A DNA stretch of 39,019 bases from an uncultured Acidobacteriaceae bacterium (GTDB lineage: Bacteria; Acidobacteriota; Terriglobia; Terriglobales; Acidobacteriaceae): NCBI GenBank assembly GCA_903828675.1, contig CAIKND010000210.1:1-39019 (forward strand), given 5' to 3'. A program made the translations under genes and the position numbers. Positions 32,190 to 39,019 of this stretch are shown here, piece after piece. The notes below the pieces were generated by a model that had not been told where the DNA came from, did not search any database, and worked only from the letters and a program-made list of their open reading frames with translations. How positions within the stretch are numbered: the stretch's first letter is position 1; the number at the start of each line of letters is the position of its first letter.

Positions 32190-32933
32190 TTACTTTGGCG
32201 TTGCAGGGGCGGGCTGGGTGGTTGAGGCGGCCTGGGCGTTGGCGATCTCAGGGGTCTTGAGTAGCTTGGCGGCATCTTTGGCGTGGCGGCTGCCGGGATC
32301 GTACTCGACGACTTTGAGGTAGTTGGCGCGGGCGTCAGCGAAATTTCCGAGGTGGCGGGCACTCTCGGCCAAGCCCCAGTAAACCTCCGGCTCCTCGGGG
32401 GAGAGCACCAGGGCCGACTGGAAGCGCGATTGGGCGGCGCGCCAGTTTTTGCTGTCGAGGTAGTACTTGCCGACGCTGATGTCTTCGACCGCCGTCTCCT
32501 CGTGCTTGGGCTCTGCTTCCGCGCCATGCTTCCTGCGCTTGCCGGGCTGATCGTCGTCCGAGGCGGGCAGCAGACTGTCGAGGCTGGAGGAGCTGGAACT
32601 GGAGCCGGAGTCCTGCTCCTGACCGGCGCCGCTGAGGGTGGCTGGGTCGTCAGGGCTGCGGACAGGATCCTGGTCGTCGCCGGAGAGAGTGACATCATCT
32701 CGCTGAGAACCGCTGAAGGTACCCACGGGGAGATCGGGGGTGACCGTGGAGGGCATCACGGGAACCGTGCTTGTATCTTCGGGAAACGGATTGGATCCGG
32801 TTTGCGGGGGAGGCACCGCAGGCTTGTTTTGGCCGGGCTGAGCCGCGCCGCCAGCCGGGGTCTGCGCGCAGAGCGACAAAGCCGTCACGAGAAAGGCGGC
32901 GAAAAGCAGCACAATTGGAAAACTCCGTTTCAT
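32190..32933 (-). CDS. Secreted TPR-repeat protein
   Basis: 247-aa protein with a clear signal peptide (RSFPIVLLFAAFLVTALSLC ending near AQT). A long low-complexity Pro/Gly/Ser/Asp-rich stretch follows (about residues 25-135, with a run of serines SSSSSSSLDSLL). The C-terminal ~85 residues carry at least two TPR-like helical pairs: VGKYYLDSKNWRAAQSRFQSALVLSP and VYWGLAESARHLGNFADARA..., then ANYLKVVEYDPGSRHAKDAA. It is probably periplasmic or cell-surface and a protein-binding scaffold. The ATG at 32933 has GGAAG seven bases upstream. It faces away from the SET gene. No partner is evident. Confidence 0.82.
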   Translation of the reverse strand: MKRSFPIVLLFAAFLVTALSLCAQTPAGGAAQPGQNKPAVPPPQTGSNPFPEDTSTVPVMPSTVTPDLPVGTFSGSQRDDVTLSGDDQDPVRSPDDPATLSGAGQEQDSGSSSSSSSLDSLLPASDDDQPGKRRKHGAEAEPKHEETAVEDISVGKYYLDSKNWRAAQSRFQSALVLSPEEPEVYWGLAESARHLGNFADARANYLKVVEYDPGSRHAKDAAKLLKTPEIANAQAASTTQPAPATPK

Positions 32934-33140
32934 TCTGGTCTTCCTTACCACTTCAACAGCCCCTTCAATGTTAGGATGCGGCCATACGGCATTTCCAGGT
33001 TTTTCAGTTTCCCGGCGCGAACTGCGCAGCCTAATTTTCTTCCACGACCTGCGTTCTGCGCACCACCGGGCCTGCGGCTGAGCTGAAACTTGGGCACGCG
33101 TAAACACAAATTGCACCAAAGGAAAGCATCGCACACTCGC

Positions 33141-33653
33141 ATGGGACTCATTATCCGCTCTTCCGCCATCCACGCGGCCGGCTGCTACACGACGACCGAC
33201 CTTCGCAAGGGCACACGGGTTGCCGAATATACCGGCCACCACATGAACAAAGACGAAGCAGATGTCTGCTACGCGGATTCTCCCATTACCTATCTGTTTG
33301 GACTTGGCGACGGCGAGATCGTCATCGACGGCCATTGTACCGCGATGTTCATTAACCACAGTTGCGACGCCAACTGCGAGACCCGCGAGAGGAAAGGGCG
33401 GGTGTGGGTAACGGCCATCCGGGATATTGCTGCGGGGGAAGAGATTACCTATGACTACTGCCTGTATGACGGCGGTGACGACGAGGCGATCTGCAACTGC
33501 GGCGCGGAAAAGTGTCGCGGAACAATGTATTCGAAACAAGAGGTTCGCAGCCGCAAGGCCGCGGCAAAGAAAGCGGCGTTAAACGCCTCGAAGAAAACCG
33601 CCACGAAGAAGCGGAGCAAGCACATAGTGGTGAAGCGAGCACCGAAAACCTAG
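33141..33653 (+). CDS. SET-domain protein-lysine methyltransferase with basic C-terminal tail
   Basis: 170-aa protein. The SET core is complete: GLIIRSSAIHAAGCYTTTDL at the start, the catalytic INHSCDANCE (residues 71-80) that forms the knot with EEITYDYCLYD (100-110), and a post-SET CNCGAEKCRG motif (Cys118, 120, 125) that, with Cys75 of NHSC, can bind zinc as in eukaryotic enzymes. The last ~45 residues are Lys/Ala-rich (RSRKAAAKKAALNASKKTAT then KKRSK), like a histone H1 tail, suggesting DNA or nucleoid contact. It should methylate lysines with S-adenosylmethionine; the target is unknown. The ATG at 33141 is chosen because the residues encoded upstream of it, from a TTG at 33090, are not part of the domain. 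Confidence 0.88.
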   Translation: MGLIIRSSAIHAAGCYTTTDLRKGTRVAEYTGHHMNKDEADVCYADSPITYLFGLGDGEIVIDGHCTAMFINHSCDANCETRERKGRVWVTAIRDIAAGEEITYDYCLYDGGDDEAICNCGAEKCRGTMYSKQEVRSRKAAAKKAALNASKKTATKKRSKHIVVKRAPKT

Positions 33654-34312
33654 CCTTTGGTGGTCCCTAATTGGAACACCAGCCGGGTGCCCTTGGCTAA
33701 GTGGAGTTTCTTATCGGTGGTGGATAGCTCAGAGTTCTTCCGCGCTCCACCTGCCACGCCCAGCAGCAGATGGTGCACACCCGTGACCTGCCCTATCTTG
33801 ACCTGCTCCAGGACCTCGGGGGCGGTGCCGGACGAGGGGAGAACACTCGGGTCGATCATTCGGTGGGCTCCTCCCGCCCCCAACTGCTGGCCCGAGGGCA
33901 TGGAGTTGTACAGGTCCATCAGGCTTTGGCCATTATCTATCGCGTACAAGACAGCAACGAGGTTGAGCGGAATCCTCCTGCCGCCCATGCAGGCGACCGC
34001 GAACAGGATCGACACTTCATTTCGATTTGAATTGGCGGAAGGCTGAGCGATGTCCATCACCTTGCCCACAATGAGAGAGTCGGCAGCGACGGTGCAATTC
34101 GGGGAATTCAAGTCGTAGGTTACGCGCGCTGAGATGAAGTCGCCCACCTTCACCTTTGCTGAGTCAAAATTGCCCTGTAGCTTGGCCCACAGTTGTGGCT
34201 CGGCCTTAGCGGCAGGAGCTGCCGGCACCTGTCCCGCAAGACATGGAATCAAAAGGGTAAGCAGCAATGCCGCCTGGAAAACTCCGCAAAGGGCTTGCAT
34301 AATCCTGCGCAT
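33650..34312 (-). CDS. Secreted protein of unknown function
   Basis: 220-aa protein with a signal peptide (FQAALLLTLLIPCLAG, cleavage near GQVPA). The mature part is beta-rich: KVKVGDFISARVTYDLNSPN, NRNEVSILFAVACMGGRRIP, LNLVAVLYAIDNGQSL, and the C-terminal LHLAKGTRLVFQLGTTKG. The pattern of a short beta domain ending in 'G-T-R-L-V-F-x-L' is often seen in envelope beta-sandwich proteins, but I cannot name the family. GGAGG stands seven bases before the ATG, a strong ribosome site. Its stop codon overlaps the convergent SET gene by four bases (CTAG). Confidence 0.78.
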   Translation of the reverse strand: MRRIMQALCGVFQAALLLTLLIPCLAGQVPAAPAAKAEPQLWAKLQGNFDSAKVKVGDFISARVTYDLNSPNCTVAADSLIVGKVMDIAQPSANSNRNEVSILFAVACMGGRRIPLNLVAVLYAIDNGQSLMDLYNSMPSGQQLGAGGAHRMIDPSVLPSSGTAPEVLEQVKIGQVTGVHHLLLGVAGGARKNSELSTTDKKLHLAKGTRLVFQLGTTKG

Positions 34313-34412
34313 TCATCTACCTCCAGACGCGACACTAGCCGAAGCCGCAGCCTGCAACCTTAAAGTATAGCAACGCAGTTCCGAGATCACCCTGAAACGG
34401 TACAATCCCCCT

Positions 34413-34529
34413 TAGAGCAATTCCAGGATTACCGTACCCTGGCAGAGTCCATGCGATGTTGCCGCTCCCTGAGGGTCGCGTCAACTTTGTGGCTTGCCTT
34501 CGAGGTATACCAATCCTGGAATTGCTATA
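34413..34529 (+). mobile_element. Small TA-flanked inverted-repeat element (MITE-like)
   Basis: Perfect 15-bp terminal inverted repeats AGCAATTCCAGGATT (34416-34430) and AATCCTGGAATTGCT (34512-34526) enclose an 81-bp non-coding centre. One base outside each repeat stands a TA dinucleotide (34413-34414 and 34528-34529), the target duplication expected for Tc1/mariner-IS630 type elements. No open reading frame of size fits inside. The terminal repeats can also pair as one long hairpin in RNA. It lies 44 bp upstream of dnaX, inside its leader or promoter region. Mobilisation by a transposase elsewhere is inferred. Confidence 0.65.
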
Positions 34530-34573
34530 GGCCGCTTGTTTTTCACGAAGGGCCTTAAGGAGCAGGTGAAGAC

Positions 34574-36484
34574 ATGGGTTATCAGGTTCTGGCGAGGAAA
34601 TACCGTCCGCAGCGCTTTGCCGACGTGGCTGGCCAGGATCACGTGACGCGGACGCTGATGAACGCTCTCAGCCAGAACCGCATCGCGCATGGGTACATCT
34701 TTTCTGGACATCGCGGGATAGGCAAAACCACCATCGCGCGGATTGTGGCGCAGGCGCTGAACTGCAGGACAGAGATTGGCACGGAGGCCCGTCCGACGCC
34801 GGAGCCATGCGGCGTATGCGACTCCTGCATTGAAATTCGCCAAGGCAATGCGGTGGACGTGATCGAGATCGACGCAGCCACCAATCGCGGCATCGACGAG
34901 ATTCGCGAACTGCGCGAAGCGGCCCGCTATGCGCCTTCGCGCGACCGCTACAAGATCTACATTCTGGACGAGGCCCACCAGATTACGGAGGCAGCCTTTA
35001 ACGCGCTGCTCAAGACGCTCGAAGAGCCTCCGGCGCACGTGATCTTCATGATGGCGACGACGCAGCCGGAGGATATTCCGCAGACCATCCGCTCGCGTTG
35101 CCAGCACTTCAGCTTTCATGCGGTGAAGTTCGACGACATTCTGACGCAACTGAGGATGATCGCGGGGCAGGAGCAGGTAGAGGCCGAGGATGCTGCATTG
35201 GCACTGCTGGCCGAAGCAGGCGACGGGTCGATGCGCGACGCGCTCTCGATCATGGACCAGGCGATTGCGTCGGCTCCGATGGAGGCAGGGCGTCCGGTGC
35301 TCTCAACGGAACAGATTCGCGAGCTGATGGGCGCGGTGCCGAACGCCATCTTCGAGCGGCTGCTGGAAGCCGTGGCAGCGGGGCAAAGCGCCAAGCTGAT
35401 GGAGGAACTGAACCTGCTGGTGAATGCGGGGCACAGCCCGTCGTCACTGGCCCGGCAGATGGTGCGCTATCTGCGCAATACGCTGATGGCCAAGCTGGGC
35501 GGCGAGCAGACGGAGTTGCTGCAGATCTCCGGCGATGAGCGGGCACGTGCGGCTCGAACGGCGATGCTGTTCACCGAAGAGGAGCTGACGCGCAATCTGC
35601 AGATAGTCTTGCGGACTTTTGACGATTTGAATTACCGGCAGGAGCAGCGCTTCCATCTGGAACTGGGCCTGCTGAAATTGATTCACGCGCAGCGTTTGCT
35701 GCCGATCGAAGAGTTGCTGAGCGGAGTGGCTAGCGGTGTCCGCAGCCCGGCCGCGCAGAGCACACCGCGCGCAACTGCCGGGCCTTCGCGACCGACGGCT
35801 ACTGCCGCACCGACGCCGCCTGCCGCGCCGTCCATTTCTCCGTTTGGGGCGAGCAGTTGGGGATCGGGCCCGAGTATCAAACAAAGCGCTGCGGTGAATC
35901 CGGTGGCGGAGATGGAACGGCCACCGATAACCAGCGTGGCGATAACGGCACCAGCGGGTGCGGGCGGGCCGGTTCGCGAAAGCTCGCCCTTCCCTGCCGC
36001 TTCCAGTCCAGCAATGGGCTACGCTTCGACCGCGACGCTGACCGAAGGCGCGCTGGCGAAGGCTCCGGAGGTTGCTGCGCCGGGTTCGGGCGCGCCGAGC
36101 ATGGAAGCTGTGCGGCATGCGATCGGTTCGGCGCTGGTGGAGGCTGGGCACACGTCAGCGGCGCAACTGCTGGGTTCCGGCACGTGGTCGCTGGACGGTT
36201 CGAGCCTGCGCATCGAAGTGCCGGGGATGGGCAAGAAGATGCTTGCCTTGACAGTGAACGCGGCGGCGGAGAAGATCATTCGCCAGGAACTGCAACGGAT
36301 GGGCGCTCCGTCGCGCTTTATGGTGATTCCGGGCGGGGGAACGGCCCAGGCTGCGCCAGTGAGCAGCGGTCCTCCGATGGCAGGCAGCATTCAGGAAGCG
36401 GCGCTGGCGAATCCCATGGTTCAAAAGGCGCGGGAGATCTTCAACGCCGAGGTACGCAGCGTGATTGATCTCCGCCAGAAATAG
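34574..36484 (+). CDS. dnaX: DNA polymerase III subunits gamma/tau
   Basis: 636-aa clamp-loader ATPase. Walker A is GHRGIGKT (45-52), the zinc ligands are Cys64, Cys79, Cys82, Cys85 (CGVCDSC), Walker B is YILDEAHQIT and the sensor/arginine-finger motif SRCQHFSF is present. The three-domain clamp-loader core runs to about residue 370, then an Ala/Pro/Ser/Thr-rich linker of about 150 residues leads to a C-terminal domain, as in tau. No A-rich slippery run of the E. coli kind was seen, so a shorter gamma form by frameshift is not indicated. The ATG has AGGT six bases upstream and AAGGAG eleven upstream. First of the classic dnaX-ybaB-recR cluster. Confidence 0.96.
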   Translation: MGYQVLARKYRPQRFADVAGQDHVTRTLMNALSQNRIAHGYIFSGHRGIGKTTIARIVAQALNCRTEIGTEARPTPEPCGVCDSCIEIRQGNAVDVIEIDAATNRGIDEIRELREAARYAPSRDRYKIYILDEAHQITEAAFNALLKTLEEPPAHVIFMMATTQPEDIPQTIRSRCQHFSFHAVKFDDILTQLRMIAGQEQVEAEDAALALLAEAGDGSMRDALSIMDQAIASAPMEAGRPVLSTEQIRELMGAVPNAIFERLLEAVAAGQSAKLMEELNLLVNAGHSPSSLARQMVRYLRNTLMAKLGGEQTELLQISGDERARAARTAMLFTEEELTRNLQIVLRTFDDLNYRQEQRFHLELGLLKLIHAQRLLPIEELLSGVASGVRSPAAQSTPRATAGPSRPTATAAPTPPAAPSISPFGASSWGSGPSIKQSAAVNPVAEMERPPITSVAITAPAGAGGPVRESSPFPAASSPAMGYASTATLTEGALAKAPEVAAPGSGAPSMEAVRHAIGSALVEAGHTSAAQLLGSGTWSLDGSSLRIEVPGMGKKMLALTVNAAAEKIIRQELQRMGAPSRFMVIPGGGTAQAAPVSSGPPMAGSIQEAALANPMVQKAREIFNAEVRSVIDLRQK

Positions 36485-36539
36485 CCGAACCGTCAAAGCA
36501 TAGGAACAGCGGCCAGGAACAGGCGAAGGAGTTCATACC

Positions 36540-36869
36540 ATGATCAATCCCCTCAAGATGTCCGAGATGCTTTCTCAGGCGAGCCACATGCGGGAGGAAG
36601 TTCAGCGCAAACTTGGCGAGACGGTGGTGGAGGCGACCAGCGGCGGCGGAGCCGTGACCGCAACCATGAACGGCAGGAAACAGCTTTTGAAGCTGCGGAT
36701 CGACCCTGCGGCGGTAACGAGTCTGACCAGTGGCCAAGGGGACGTGGAGATGCTTGAGGACCTGTTGGTGGCCGCAGTGAATGAGGCCGGGCGCAAGGCG
36801 GACGAAGCCATACAATCCAGCGTGCAAGGTATGTTGGGCGGGCTTAAAATACCGGGGCTGGGCGGCTGA
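36540..36869 (+). CDS. ybaB: YbaB/EbfC-family nucleoid-associated protein
   Basis: 109-aa DNA-binding protein of the YbaB family, a dimer that binds the nucleoid. The N-terminal helix (LSQASHMREEVQRKLGETVV), the strand VEATSGGGAVTATMNGRKQL, and LKLRIDPAAVTS are all typical, as is a Gly/Leu-rich C-terminal end (MLGGLKIPGLGG). GAAGGAG lies eight bases before the ATG. Its place between dnaX and recR is conserved in many bacteria. Confidence 0.95.
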   Translation: MINPLKMSEMLSQASHMREEVQRKLGETVVEATSGGGAVTATMNGRKQLLKLRIDPAAVTSLTSGQGDVEMLEDLLVAAVNEAGRKADEAIQSSVQGMLGGLKIPGLGG

Positions 36870-36956
36870 ACGGGGTTTCCGCACGTTTGCGTTGCGCGCG
36901 TGAAATGGCGGCAAGTATATAGGGCCACGAAAGCATGAATATACCGACAAGCATTC

Positions 36957-37026
36957 CCTCGGAGGCTAAAGCCCTCATTTCTTTTCAACCACTTGCGGCA
37001 CGGCTGAAGCCGTGCCCTTTCAAAAC
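36957..37026 (+). repeat. REP-like hairpin repeat, copy 3
   Basis: Starts GGAGGCTAAAGCCCTCATTT, continues with TTTTCAACCACTTGC, and centres on the perfect palindrome GGCACGGCTGAAGCCGTGCC (36997-37016, 9-bp stem, two-base loop), then CCTTTCAAAACA. It occupies the 36870-37179 gap between ybaB and recR, where no gene is seen. The best-preserved copy in the window. Confidence 0.7.
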
Positions 37027-37179
37027 AAATAAATGTCCATCTGTGTGACGGACACCAGTAGTAACGCGTGAATCTGTGACTTCCCAGGTCCCCAAAGGCG
37101 AGGGACCTGGGGCACCCAGTCTTCATAGTTACGTTGCACAGTCACACGGTCACGGTACTGGAACGATGGAGGCAGCACA

Positions 37180-37779
37180 TTGTCACGTTATGCCGAACCG
37201 ATGGCGCGGCTCATTGAAGAGCTGAAGAAACTTCCCGGAGTGGGCACCAAGAGCGCGCAGCGTTTTGCATTTCATATTCTGCGCTCGACCGACGAGGATG
37301 CTGAGGCGCTGGCCGATGCGGTGCGGGAGTTGAAGGCGAGCCTGCGGCTGTGCTCCATTTGCAATAACGTAACGGACATCGATCCCTGCGCCTACTGCGC
37401 GAGTCCAACGCGCAACCAAAGGCTGGTGTGCGTGGTGGAAGAACCGACCAGTATTGCCGCAGTGGAACGGACGCGCGGGTTTCAGGGGGTGTATCACGTG
37501 TTGCACGGGACGCTTTCTCCGTTGCACGGGGTGGGGCCGGAGCAGTTGCGGGCAGGAACGCTGGTGGCGCGGGTGGCGCGGGGCGAGGTGGACGAGGTGA
37601 TTTTAGCCACGAGTCCGACGCTCGAGGGCGAAGCCACAGCCAACTGGCTGGCGGGATCGCTGCGCGGATCGCAGGTGAAGATTACCCGCATCGCCACAGG
37701 GGTTCCGGCGGGCAGCGACATTGAATATGCCGATGAGGTGACGATGGCGCGGGCGATGGAAGGCCGGAGAGAGGTCTAG
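37180..37779 (+). CDS. recR: Recombination mediator RecR
   Basis: 199-aa protein that with RecF and RecO loads RecA at gaps. N-terminal helix-hairpin-helix (IEELKKLPGVGTKSAQRFAF), a four-Cys zinc finger Cys58, 61, 70, 73 (CSICNNVTDIDPCAYC), and a Toprim domain with VCVVEEPTSIAAVERTR and YHVLHGTLSPLHGVGPEQL. The C-terminal part is also typical. The start is a TTG at 37180 with GGAGG seven bases upstream. Length is normal. Confidence 0.96.
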   Translation: MSRYAEPMARLIEELKKLPGVGTKSAQRFAFHILRSTDEDAEALADAVRELKASLRLCSICNNVTDIDPCAYCASPTRNQRLVCVVEEPTSIAAVERTRGFQGVYHVLHGTLSPLHGVGPEQLRAGTLVARVARGEVDEVILATSPTLEGEATANWLAGSLRGSQVKITRIATGVPAGSDIEYADEVTMARAMEGRREV

Positions 37780-37799
37780 AAGGCAGTCGGCAGTGAACA

Positions 37800-37835
37800 G
37801 GAAAAAGGCGGGAAGAGCACAAGTGGCTCTTCCCG
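37800..37835 (-). terminator. Rho-independent terminator after kdpC
   Basis: CGGGAAGAGC (37809-37818) and GCTCTTCCCG (37826-37835) form a perfect 10-bp stem with a seven-base loop. Read on the minus strand, the stem is followed by GCC then a five-T run (37806-37802), so it ends kdpC transcription 28 bp after its stop. In the plus direction there are only three Ts (GTTTGC), so it may also weakly terminate recR. Confidence 0.75.
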
Positions 37836-37863
37836 TTTGCTCATGGCTGGGGAAGCCGGTTTT

Positions 37864-38493
37864 CTATTTGGAAATCCTGTCGAGGTCGAGGTTGAGGCTG
37901 ATGACGTTGACGCGTGGTTCGCCGAGCAGGCCGAGTTGCCGGGAGTCAGTGTGCTCGGCGATGAGTTGGCGGACCTGAGCTTCAGTGAGGTTACGGGCCT
38001 TGGCGATACGGGGCGCCTGGAAATACGCGTTGTCCGGGGTGATGTCCGGGTCGAGGCCGGAGCCGGAGGTGGTCACCATGTCGATGGGGACAGGCTTGCC
38101 GGGGTTTTCAGCGGAGAGCTTGTCGATGTCGCCCTGGATGCGGGTGACCAGTTTGGCGTTCGACTGGGCGAGGTTTGAACCACCCGAGGCGGTGGCGTCA
38201 TATCCGTTACCGGCAGCCGAGGGGCGGGGATGGAAGTATCGGTCGGAGGTGAAGCTCTGGGCCAGCAGTTCAGAGCCGATGACCTGGCCATCCTTGTTGA
38301 GAATGAGGCTTCCGGCGGCCTTGTGCGGGAAGACAAAGCCCGCAATGACAGTGACCAGCAGAGGATAGCCAAGACCCAGTAGGATTGTGGTGACAAGGGT
38401 GAAGCGAATGGCGGTCTTCCAGACAGAATGATAAGTCGAGACCGAGACTGCCTTGGGTGTGGCGACGGGGGTCATGACGGATGTGGAGTGCAT
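37864..38493 (-). CDS. kdpC: Potassium-transporting ATPase subunit KdpC
   Basis: 209-aa subunit of the high-affinity K+ pump, anchored by one N-terminal membrane helix (IRFTLVTTILLGLGYPLLVT). Family features include FPHKAAGSLILNKDGQVIGS, ELLAQSFTSDRYFHPRPSAA, YDATASGGSNLAQSN, and the ITPDNAYFQAPRIAKARNLT end. KdpC assists ATP and K+ handling by KdpA/B. The ATG at 38493 has GGAG eight bases upstream; residues further upstream in the open frame are from intergenic repeat sequence. A 120-bp gap with a REP-like repeat separates it from kdpB. Confidence 0.95.
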   Translation of the reverse strand: MHSTSVMTPVATPKAVSVSTYHSVWKTAIRFTLVTTILLGLGYPLLVTVIAGFVFPHKAAGSLILNKDGQVIGSELLAQSFTSDRYFHPRPSAAGNGYDATASGGSNLAQSNAKLVTRIQGDIDKLSAENPGKPVPIDMVTTSGSGLDPDITPDNAYFQAPRIAKARNLTEAQVRQLIAEHTDSRQLGLLGEPRVNVISLNLDLDRISK

Positions 38494-38520
38494 GGTGAAT
38501 CTCCTTGAAAACCTTGCCGC

Positions 38521-38590
38521 AGGGGCTAAAGCCCATGATCTTGTTGTTGCCTTTTCGGCACGACTAAAGTCATGCCCTGATACAAAACCC
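38521..38590 (-). repeat. REP-like hairpin repeat, copy 4, between kdpB and kdpC
   Basis: Two hairpins: GGGCT-AA-AGCCC (38523-38534) and GGCACGACT-AA-AGTCATGCC (38557-38576, one mismatch), then a diverged end CTGATACAAAAC. The same plan as the 31755 and 36957 copies. It is inside the kdp operon, between kdpB and kdpC. On the transcribed (minus) strand the hairpins would fold in the mRNA. Confidence 0.6.
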
Positions 38591-38612
38591 GCATACATTC
38601 GCGGAACCCAGA

Positions 38613-39019
38613 TCATGCGAGGTGCATTGCTACCAGGCACAGATCAATTGCCTTGATGCCGATGAAGGGCACGACGATGCCGCCGACGCCGTAGATCAGC
38701 AGGTTGTTGCGCAGCAGAATATCGGCTGCCTTGGGCTCGTATTTGACGCCCTTAAGAGCGAGCGGGATGAGAGCCACGATAATGACCGCGTTGAAGATGA
38801 CGGCGGAGAGAATGGCCGAATGGGGCGAGTGCAGGTACATGATATTGAGTACGTTGAGCACCGGGAAAACGCCGGCGAACATGGCGGGGATGATGGCGAA
38901 GTACTTGGCCACGTCGTTGGCGATGGAGAAGGTGGTGAGGGCTCCCCTGGTCATCAATAGCTGCTTGCCGATCTCTACAATCTCGATGAGCTTGGTGGGA
39001 TTGGAGTCGAGGTCGACCA
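38613..39019 (-). CDS. kdpB: Potassium-transporting ATPase ATP-binding subunit KdpB (3' end only)
   Basis: The last ~135 residues of KdpB, cut by the window edge. The visible part starts with VDLDSNPTKLIEIVEIGKQL, then LMTRGALTTFSIANDVAKYF and AIIPAMFAGVFPVLNVLNIM, matching the C-terminal membrane region of KdpB P-type ATPases, and ends with three further hydrophobic stretches and GIKAIDLCLVAMHLA. The P-type phosphorylation site and ATP-binding motifs lie outside the window. Order kdpB-kdpC is as usual. Confidence 0.95.
   Translation of the reverse strand, partial: VDLDSNPTKLIEIVEIGKQLLMTRGALTTFSIANDVAKYFAIIPAMFAGVFPVLNVLNIMYLHSPHSAILSAVIFNAVIIVALIPLALKGVKYEPKAADILLRNNLLIYGVGGIVVPFIGIKAIDLCLVAMHLA

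Noticed and set aside
34574..36484. Programmed frameshift in dnaX giving gamma
   Set aside because: No A-rich slippery run followed by a stop in the shifted frame was seen.

Overview
The window looks like chromosomal DNA from a diderm bacterium with a GC-rich genome, most probably an acidobacterium of the Terriglobia/Acidobacteriaceae type. This is inferred from the mix of genes: LpxD (so LPS is made), a complex I operon, PdxS/PdxT, Kdp, a bacterial SET-domain protein, a zinc-ribbon plus GspE-N (MshEN-like) protein, and intergenic hairpin repeats of the 'GGCACGGCTGAAGCCGTGCC' kind. No 16S or marker search could be run, so the taxonomy stays tentative. No rRNA, tRNA, CRISPR array or intact transposase was seen.

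Region 1 (about 0.3-10.8 kb, minus strand) is a motility operon. In transcription order it reads fliN, fliO-like, fliP, fliQ, fliR, flhB, flhA, the flagellar sigma factor fliA, fliM, a second longer FliN/FliY-type protein, a zinc-ribbon/MshEN protein, a CheY receiver and a CheX/CheC-type phosphatase. It joins the flagellar export gate, the switch complex, the late-gene sigma factor and a CheY on/off pair, with a candidate c-di-GMP sensor in the middle. Many genes overlap by a few bases.

Region 2 (11.0-14.0 kb) holds pdxS-pdxT (PLP synthase), a lone cytochrome oxidase subunit III-type gene and a small unknown gene on the minus strand.

Region 3 (14.7-28.4 kb, plus strand) is a long complex I operon: nuoA, C, D, a small unknown gene, E, F, G, H, J, K, L, M, N. 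NuoB and NuoI, the two Fe-S subunits joining the NADH arm to the quinone site, are absent. NuoG carries cysteines for one more [4Fe-4S] cluster than the E. coli or Thermus proteins. A good sigma70-like promoter lies 88 bases before nuoA, and a strong hairpin sits where nuoI would be expected.

Region 4 (28.5-39.0 kb) is mixed. It has lpxD with a coupled small lipoprotein gene, a prepilin peptidase, a secreted TPR protein, a SET-domain methyltransferase with a histone-like basic tail, a secreted unknown protein, the dnaX-ybaB-recR cluster, and kdpC with the 3' end of kdpB. Its gaps are full of small repeats: REP-like hairpins, a 30-bp repeat pair, and a 115-bp TA-flanked inverted-repeat element that looks like a MITE.

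A separate family of G-rich dispersed elements has three copies in the window (start, upstream of nuoA, upstream of the prepilin peptidase). The most unusual items are the complex I operon without nuoB and nuoI, the extra NuoG cluster, the zinc-ribbon/MshEN protein inside the flagellar operon, the SET protein, and the two intergenic repeat families.
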